NCBI RefSeq assembly: GCF_023656745.1
Contig: NZ_JAMOKO010000011.1
Span: forward strand, 33,473 to 97,472
Length of the DNA stretch: 64,000 nucleotides
Source: Collinsella sp. BG-O-102
GTDB lineage: Bacteria; Actinomycetota; Coriobacteriia; Coriobacteriales; Coriobacteriaceae
Reading direction: 5' to 3'
Position 1 is the first letter of the stretch; every line of letters begins with the position of its first letter. This document shows, piece after piece, positions 58,521-64,000 of this stretch. The translations under genes and the position numbers were made by a program. The notes beneath the pieces were generated by a model. The model searched no databases and was not told the origin of the DNA. It saw only the letters and a list, made by a program, of their open reading frames with translations.

Positions 58521-59684
58521 CTATTTGATCACGCGCACGCGATACATCGACGGAATCTGCTTGAGCGCCTCGATGGTGCTGCTGTCCAGGTGCTCATCGG
58601 TGTCGAACATGGTGTAGGCGTTCTCGCCGGCGGACTCGTTGGTCATACGCTGCACGTTGGCGTTGTCCTTGGCCAGGATGGCCGTGATCTGGCCGATCAT
58701 GTTGGGCACGTTGGCGTGCAGGCAGGCAATGCGGCTTGCGGCGCGCGCCTTGCCCATGCTGCAGGCGGGGTAGTTGACGCTGTGCGCGATGTTGCCGTTC
58801 TCCAGGTAATCCTTGAGCTCGCTGATGGCCATGTCTGCGCAGTTGGCCTCGGCCTCGCCGGTGCCGGCGCCCGAGTGCGTGGTGATAAACGTATTGGGCA
58901 TCTTGACGGTCTTGGGAGTGGCAAAGTCGCAGCTAAACCAGCTGAGCTTGCCTGCACGCAGGGCGGCGTCGACGGCGTCCTCGTCAATGATGGTCTCGCG
59001 TGCGTAGTTGATGAGCACGGCGTCCGGGGCCAGCAGGTTGATCTGCTCGGTGCTGATCATGCCGATGGTGTCGGCCTTGCTGGGCACGTGTACGGTGAGG
59101 TAGTCGCAGCCGCGGCAGAGATCCTCGAGCGTGCCCACGCGCTGCACCTCGCGGCTCAGCACCCACGCGTGCTCAACGGAAATGAACGGGTCGTAGCCGT
59201 AGACATCCATGCCCAGGTCGACGCAGGCGTTGGCGACCTTGGAGCCCACGTTGCCCAGGCCGATGACGCCGATGCGCTTGCCCTTGAGCTCGCGGCCCAC
59301 AAAGGCCTTCTTGGCCTTCTCGGCATCGACCTGAATCTCAGGGTCGTCGGCGTTGTCGCGCACCCAGTTCATCGATTGCACCACGCCGCGGCTCGAGAGC
59401 ACCAGCATGCCTAGGACGAGCTCCTTAACGGCGTTGCTGTTAGCGCCGGGGGAGTTAAAGACGACGACGCCCTTCTTGGCGTACTCCTTGACGGGGATGT
59501 TGTTGACGCCGGCGCCGCAGCGGGCGATGGCGCGGATGCCCTCGGGCAGCTCGTAGCCGTGCAGGTCGGTCGAGCGCATCAGGATGGCGTCGGCCTCTTC
59601 GGCGGTGCCCACAAACTCGTAGCCCTCGCCAAATTCGACCTTGCCGTCTTTAGTGATGTCGTCGATGGTCTTAATCTTACGCAT
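58521..59684 (-). CDS. serA: D-3-phosphoglycerate dehydrogenase
   Basis: 387 residues. Oxidises 3-phosphoglycerate, the first step of serine synthesis. The NAD site is KRIGVIGLGNVGSKVANACVDLGMDVYGYDP near 133-164, the active-site Arg in VLINYARETIIDE near 226 (variant with Glu instead of Gly), and the His in ITTHSGAGTGEAE near 282. A C-terminal ACT domain (about 300-387) with RIACLHANVPNMIGQITAILAKDN marks serine feedback regulation. AAGGAG precedes the ATG. It follows serC by 70 bases in the same direction, forming an operon. Confidence 0.95.
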   Translation of the reverse strand: MRKIKTIDDITKDGKVEFGEGYEFVGTAEEADAILMRSTDLHGYELPEGIRAIARCGAGVNNIPVKEYAKKGVVVFNSPGANSNAVKELVLGMLVLSSRGVVQSMNWVRDNADDPEIQVDAEKAKKAFVGRELKGKRIGVIGLGNVGSKVANACVDLGMDVYGYDPFISVEHAWVLSREVQRVGTLEDLCRGCDYLTVHVPSKADTIGMISTEQINLLAPDAVLINYARETIIDEDAVDAALRAGKLSWFSCDFATPKTVKMPNTFITTHSGAGTGEAEANCADMAISELKDYLENGNIAHSVNYPACSMGKARAASRIACLHANVPNMIGQITAILAKDNANVQRMTNESAGENAYTMFDTDEHLDSSTIEALKQIPSMYRVRVIK

Positions 59685-59754
59685 GGAAAAACTCCTTAGC
59701 AGGTTTGTCTAAAACAGGTGGTTTGAAGTGGCTGATCGGCCCGCGGGTTGCGGG

Positions 59755-60879
<1,125 letters not shown>

Positions 60880-61106
60880 CTTCTATTTCCCCTCGTAGTC
60901 GTTTGAACGTTCGGGATACTTTAGCACAGTGCAGCGTCAGGCGCGACCGCATCACAGCAAAACCCGAGTGCGCCGCTATGATTTACAGGATGGTTACATG
61001 GGGGAGAGGTGACCTTACTCCTCAGGCAAATCCAAATCTGCGAGCGAAGACATGAGGTTCTCTAGGCGCTTGATCTCTTCGCCGCAAATTAGCTACCTCC
61101 TGCCCG

Positions 61107-62708
61107 CTACGACGCCAGTGTGGCAATGACGGCTTCGTCGCCGGCGTATATTAGGGTGTTGCCATCGGGAATGATCGTTTGGCCGTCGCGCTTGAGCATC
61201 ACCACAATAAACGGATGCTTGCCTTGCGGCACGTCGCGCAGGCGCTGGCCGGCCAGGCGACCGTGGGGCGTCACGGTGACCTCGCGCAGCGTAACCTCGG
61301 CACGCTCTTCAAACGTCGGGGCAGCCATCACCAATAGGTCGCCTTCCTCAATCACGGTATCGCCATTGGGCAGCACCGGGTGCGCGCCATCGCGCAGCAC
61401 CAGGACGACGAGCATGTCCGTGGCGCTGCCAATATCGGCGAGCGAGCGTCCGGAAAACGGATGGCCCGCGCCCACCTTGAACTTGACAAACGACATGCCG
61501 TCCTCGTCGCGGTAATCGTTAAATGTACGGCGCACGTCGCCTTCCGCGTCGATCATATTGAGCTTTTTCGCCACCGCCGGTAGCAGCGAGCCCTGCACCA
61601 CAATGCTCGACACGGCAATCACAAATACCAGGTCAAACAGGTCGTGACCGCCAGGAACACCGGCCACCACGGTAAAGAGGCTAAACACGACCGAAGCCGC
61701 GCCGCGCAGACCCGCCCAGCTTACGAGCGCAACCTGGCGAGGGTTCGTCTTAAAGGGCGCTAGGAGCACGCCGACGGCGATGGGGCGGCTCACAAAGAGC
61801 ATAAACGCCATGAGCGCCAGGCCCGGCAGCAGCATCTGCGGCAGGCGTGCGGGCGTTACGAGCAGGCCGAGCAAGAAGAAGATCGTCATCTCGGCCATCT
61901 CGGTGAGGGTATCGAAGAAGTGCGCCATCTCGACCTTGCCGGTGATGTCGCTCGCACCCAGCACAATGCCGGCCAGGTACACGGCCAAAAATCCGTTGCC
62001 GCCCAGGTAGCTCGGCAGCGCGTAGGCGACGATGGCCACGGCGAACAAAAAGATGGTCTGCGCGCCCTCGGCCGTTGCGTGCGCGCGTTCAATCAGGCGG
62101 CCCGCCGCCCAGCCGATGGCGAGGCCCAGGCCCACGCCCAAGATAATCTGCTTGGCCAGCAGTGCGGGAATGTTGATGTCGCCGCCGGCCGCGAGTGTGG
62201 CGAGCACGGCGGTGAGCATATAGGCGACGGGATCGTTGGAGCCCGATTCGACCTCGAGCAGCGAGTCGGTGCCGCCCCTCAGCGACAGGCTGTGCTCGCG
62301 CAGAACGCTAAAGACGCTGGCCGCGTCGGTGGACGCCACGACCGATCCCAACAGCAGGCCGCCGATCCAGTCGAAGCCCAGTACAAAGTGGGCGAACACG
62401 CCGGTGATGCCTGCGGTGATGACGACGCCGAGCGTGCTCAGCAGCACCGCCGGCGCGGCGACGGGCTTGGCGCGGTCGATATTGGTGTTAAAGCCGCCGT
62501 AGAACATGATGAATAGCAGCGCCGTGCTGCAGACGGTTTCGGTGAGCGCGTAGTCGCTAAAGTCGATGTGTGCCGGGCCGTTGACGCCCAGCAGCATGCC
62601 GAGTGCGATAAAGATGAGCAGGGTGGGGAAGGGGAGTTTTTTGCCGACGGGTTTGATGGTCAGGCACAAAATGATGACGAGGCCGATAAAGAGAAGGATC
62701 TGGTTCAT
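61107..62708 (-). CDS. NhaP2/CvrA-type K+/H+ antiporter with TrkA-C domains
   Basis: 533 residues. Twelve or so TM helices (about 1-385), with the CPA1-type signature STDAASVFSVLREHSLSLRGGTDSLLEVESGSNDPVAY near 127-163 containing the transport Asp and the SND pair, and VALVSWAGLRGAASVVFSL near 325. After the membrane part there are RCK C-terminal domains, FVKFKVGAGHPFSGRSLADIG near 408 and VTPHGRLAGQRLRDVPQGKH near 475, which gate transport by binding ligand. This exchanges monovalent cations and protons to hold pH and potassium. CCAGGAG precedes its start. Confidence 0.94.
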   Translation of the reverse strand: MNQILLFIGLVIILCLTIKPVGKKLPFPTLLIFIALGMLLGVNGPAHIDFSDYALTETVCSTALLFIMFYGGFNTNIDRAKPVAAPAVLLSTLGVVITAGITGVFAHFVLGFDWIGGLLLGSVVASTDAASVFSVLREHSLSLRGGTDSLLEVESGSNDPVAYMLTAVLATLAAGGDINIPALLAKQIILGVGLGLAIGWAAGRLIERAHATAEGAQTIFLFAVAIVAYALPSYLGGNGFLAVYLAGIVLGASDITGKVEMAHFFDTLTEMAEMTIFFLLGLLVTPARLPQMLLPGLALMAFMLFVSRPIAVGVLLAPFKTNPRQVALVSWAGLRGAASVVFSLFTVVAGVPGGHDLFDLVFVIAVSSIVVQGSLLPAVAKKLNMIDAEGDVRRTFNDYRDEDGMSFVKFKVGAGHPFSGRSLADIGSATDMLVVLVLRDGAHPVLPNGDTVIEEGDLLVMAAPTFEERAEVTLREVTVTPHGRLAGQRLRDVPQGKHPFIVVMLKRDGQTIIPDGNTLIYAGDEAVIATLAS

Positions 62709-62961
62709 GGATGGTGTCCACTCCTGGGTGGTTGGCGTGGCACGGTCAGTTGTCTGCGGTTATTTGTACCCAAAGATGGTGGGTTTATGGGGTTGGATTG
62801 CGGGCGTGCGCGATATCGTCATAGACGGCTGCCGTCTTTGCCTCTGCTCGGAAACCCTTTCCAGCTTTATTGCAACGGAGTACAATGAGTAACATTTAAG
62901 TTCAACTTGAAGTTTTAGTTGCGGCGTCGGGCTTCGGCCGCAATGCAAGGAGAGGCGTACC

Positions 62962-63801
62962 ATGGCGATCTATGTGACATCTGATGCTCACGGGCACGTG
63001 CGTGCGCTTGACGAGGCCCTGTCTAAGATCTCGTTGACGTCCGACGACACGCTGTACGTGCTGGGCGACATGATCGATCGTGGGCCCGATCCGGTCGGCG
63101 TTATTAAGCTCGTGCGCTCGCTGCCCAACGCCCACGTGCTCAAGGGTAATCACGAGCAGATCATGCTCGATGCCATCATTGGCCAGGATCCGCTCGATGC
63201 CGAGACCTGGGATATCAACGGTGGCTGGACGACGCGTGAGCAGCTCAACGACATGGAATTTGAGGCATACGAGGAGCTCGTGCGATGGATGGCCGCGCTG
63301 CCGCTCTACGCGGTGGTCGAGACCGAGGAGCGCCCGTATCTGCTGGTACATGCTGGAATCGAGATGAAGGCGGCGCGCGCGTTTTTGCTTGAGCATGGTG
63401 TCGATTGTGCCGATGGCGTCGGAGCGGTGGGTGCCGATCGCGAGCTGCTGCAGCAGATGCTCGCGGTGCAGTCGTCCGATGACCTGCTGTGGATTCGTCA
63501 CGGCTATTGGGATGTGCCGACTGGGCTGCTTTCTGCCGAGGGCAAGGGTCCGGTCGTGGTGAGCGGTCACACGCCAACGGTGTCGCTCGGGCGTTATTGC
63601 GAGGTCGGTGGTCTTGCGGGGCTCGATGAGGAGTCGGGCCGCGGGCAGATCGTGCGCCTGGGCGGCGAGGATGCCGCCGGTGTGCCCGATCGCATCGACA
63701 TCGACTGCGCTGCCGCCACCGGCTCCGAGTTCGGTCGCGTGGGCATCCTGCGCCTGGACGACGGGGCGGAGTTCTACGCGAACATCAACCCGGGCGAATA
63801 A
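62962..63801 (+). CDS. Metallophosphoesterase (Ser/Thr phosphatase-like)
   Basis: 279 residues. Dinuclear-metal phosphoesterase: SDAHGHVRALDEAL at 7-20, GDMIDRGPDPVG near 35, GNHEQIMLDAI near 62, HAGIE near 129 and SGHTPTVSLGR near 195, giving the complete D-x-H, GDxxDRG, GNHE and GHTP set of the PPP class, with SDAHG in place of SDIHG. Similar to lambda-phage phosphatase and bacterial symmetric Ap4A-like enzymes, so protein dephosphorylation or dinucleotide hydrolysis are both possible. GGAGAGG lies before the start. The last complete gene in the window. Confidence 0.92.
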   Translation: MAIYVTSDAHGHVRALDEALSKISLTSDDTLYVLGDMIDRGPDPVGVIKLVRSLPNAHVLKGNHEQIMLDAIIGQDPLDAETWDINGGWTTREQLNDMEFEAYEELVRWMAALPLYAVVETEERPYLLVHAGIEMKAARAFLLEHGVDCADGVGAVGADRELLQQMLAVQSSDDLLWIRHGYWDVPTGLLSAEGKGPVVVSGHTPTVSLGRYCEVGGLAGLDEESGRGQIVRLGGEDAAGVPDRIDIDCAAATGSEFGRVGILRLDDGAEFYANINPGE

Positions 63802-64000
63802 TCGGTGCAAGGGGTAGCTAATTTGGGACGGGGCTTTTTTGACTACTTTTGCCCTTCTGCCCACTAATTGATTTCTCTGGGACGTGTCTCTATAGTTTTG
63901 TCAACCGCGTGCTTCGCGCCATTTCGGCATGACGCATCCGGGCGCCTGGCGCCCCCGCTTGGTTTCCTCTTCGGTTGATCCCGCCGCCCGCTAGGCCGCG
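63802..64000. other. Terminal 200 bases without a recognised gene
   Basis: No ORF or RNA is supported here. TTTGGGACGGGGC and CTGGGACGTGTC recall the GGGAC-type repeat words elsewhere in the window. The sequence ends inside a further intergenic or gene-start region. Confidence 0.3.

Noticed and set aside
61003..61045. Possible glycine-riboswitch-like words (CTCCTCAGGCAAA) upstream of serC/antiporter
   Set aside because: Only one short motif, with no conserved aptamer core or correct orientation relative to a target gene.
61022..61106. Short minus-strand frame ending PEE, 25 residues, after the antiporter stop
   Set aside because: No start codon with a matching ribosome site; too short to support.

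Overview
This is a GC-rich chromosomal window from a Gram-positive gut bacterium, most likely Collinsella or a close relative in the Coriobacteriia (Actinomycetota). The evidence is the GC-rich codon use, strong AGGAGG-type ribosome sites, class III fructose-1,6-bisphosphatase, QueH-type queuosine genes, ABC1 kinase, DegV proteins, M20/C69 dipeptidases, and a short-chain dehydrogenase resembling gut bile-acid 12-alpha-hydroxysteroid dehydrogenases. No rRNA, convincing tRNA, prophage or CRISPR array was found. The assignment rests on gene content only; no database search was run.

Layout. 1-5.6 kb: edge-truncated cation diffusion facilitator, zinc-ribbon protein, ADP-ribosylglycohydrolase, small PH-like protein, two paralogous lipoproteins. 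5.6-11.4 kb: one-carbon pair (cyclodeaminase/cyclohydrolase plus FolD), an AT-rich inverted-repeat element, C69 dipeptidase, helical protein plus ABC1/UbiB kinase. 11.5-17.7 kb: cobalamin riboswitch followed by two surface proteins with transcobalamin-like (DUF4430) domains. 17.7-27 kb: two GtrA proteins, class III FBPase, DegV, TIM-barrel-like protein, RNA m5C methyltransferase, divergent methionyl-tRNA synthetase-like protein. 27-35 kb: DUF3267 metalloprotease, queH, queA and tgt, interrupted by an IS200 element, a coiled-coil membrane protein and the HSDH-like reductase. 35-40 kb: LOG-family protein, DinJ/YafQ toxin-antitoxin, second DegV, HAD phosphatase, M20 dipeptidase. 40-47 kb: pstSCAB phosphate importer, ABC-F ATPase, HAD hydrolase, DtxR/MntR regulator. 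47-54 kb: zinc/cadmium module (ArsR sensor, HMA protein, P1B ATPase) with three matching operators, DEDDh exonuclease, His-rich 10-TM metal exporter, YaiI and HdeD-like proteins. 54-64 kb: nitroreductase with an iron-box-like operator, tandem histidine phosphatases, DUF1015-type protein, M20 deacylase, serA-serC, NhaP2-like antiporter, metallophosphoesterase.

How it works together. Several genes form recognisable units: folate C1 interconversion, queuosine synthesis, phosphate uptake, serine synthesis and metal homeostasis (CDF, P1B ATPase, 10-TM exporter, DtxR, ArsR). The strongest candidate for a little-described system is the riboswitch-controlled pair of DUF4430 surface proteins, which looks like a cobalamin capture device. 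FolD lacks two of its expected cyclohydrolase residues and is coupled to a separate cyclohydrolase-family protein, suggesting a split enzyme. Intergenic spaces carry several families of structured inverted repeats, some abutting stop codons, together with one IS200 transposase of the Y1 HUH class.
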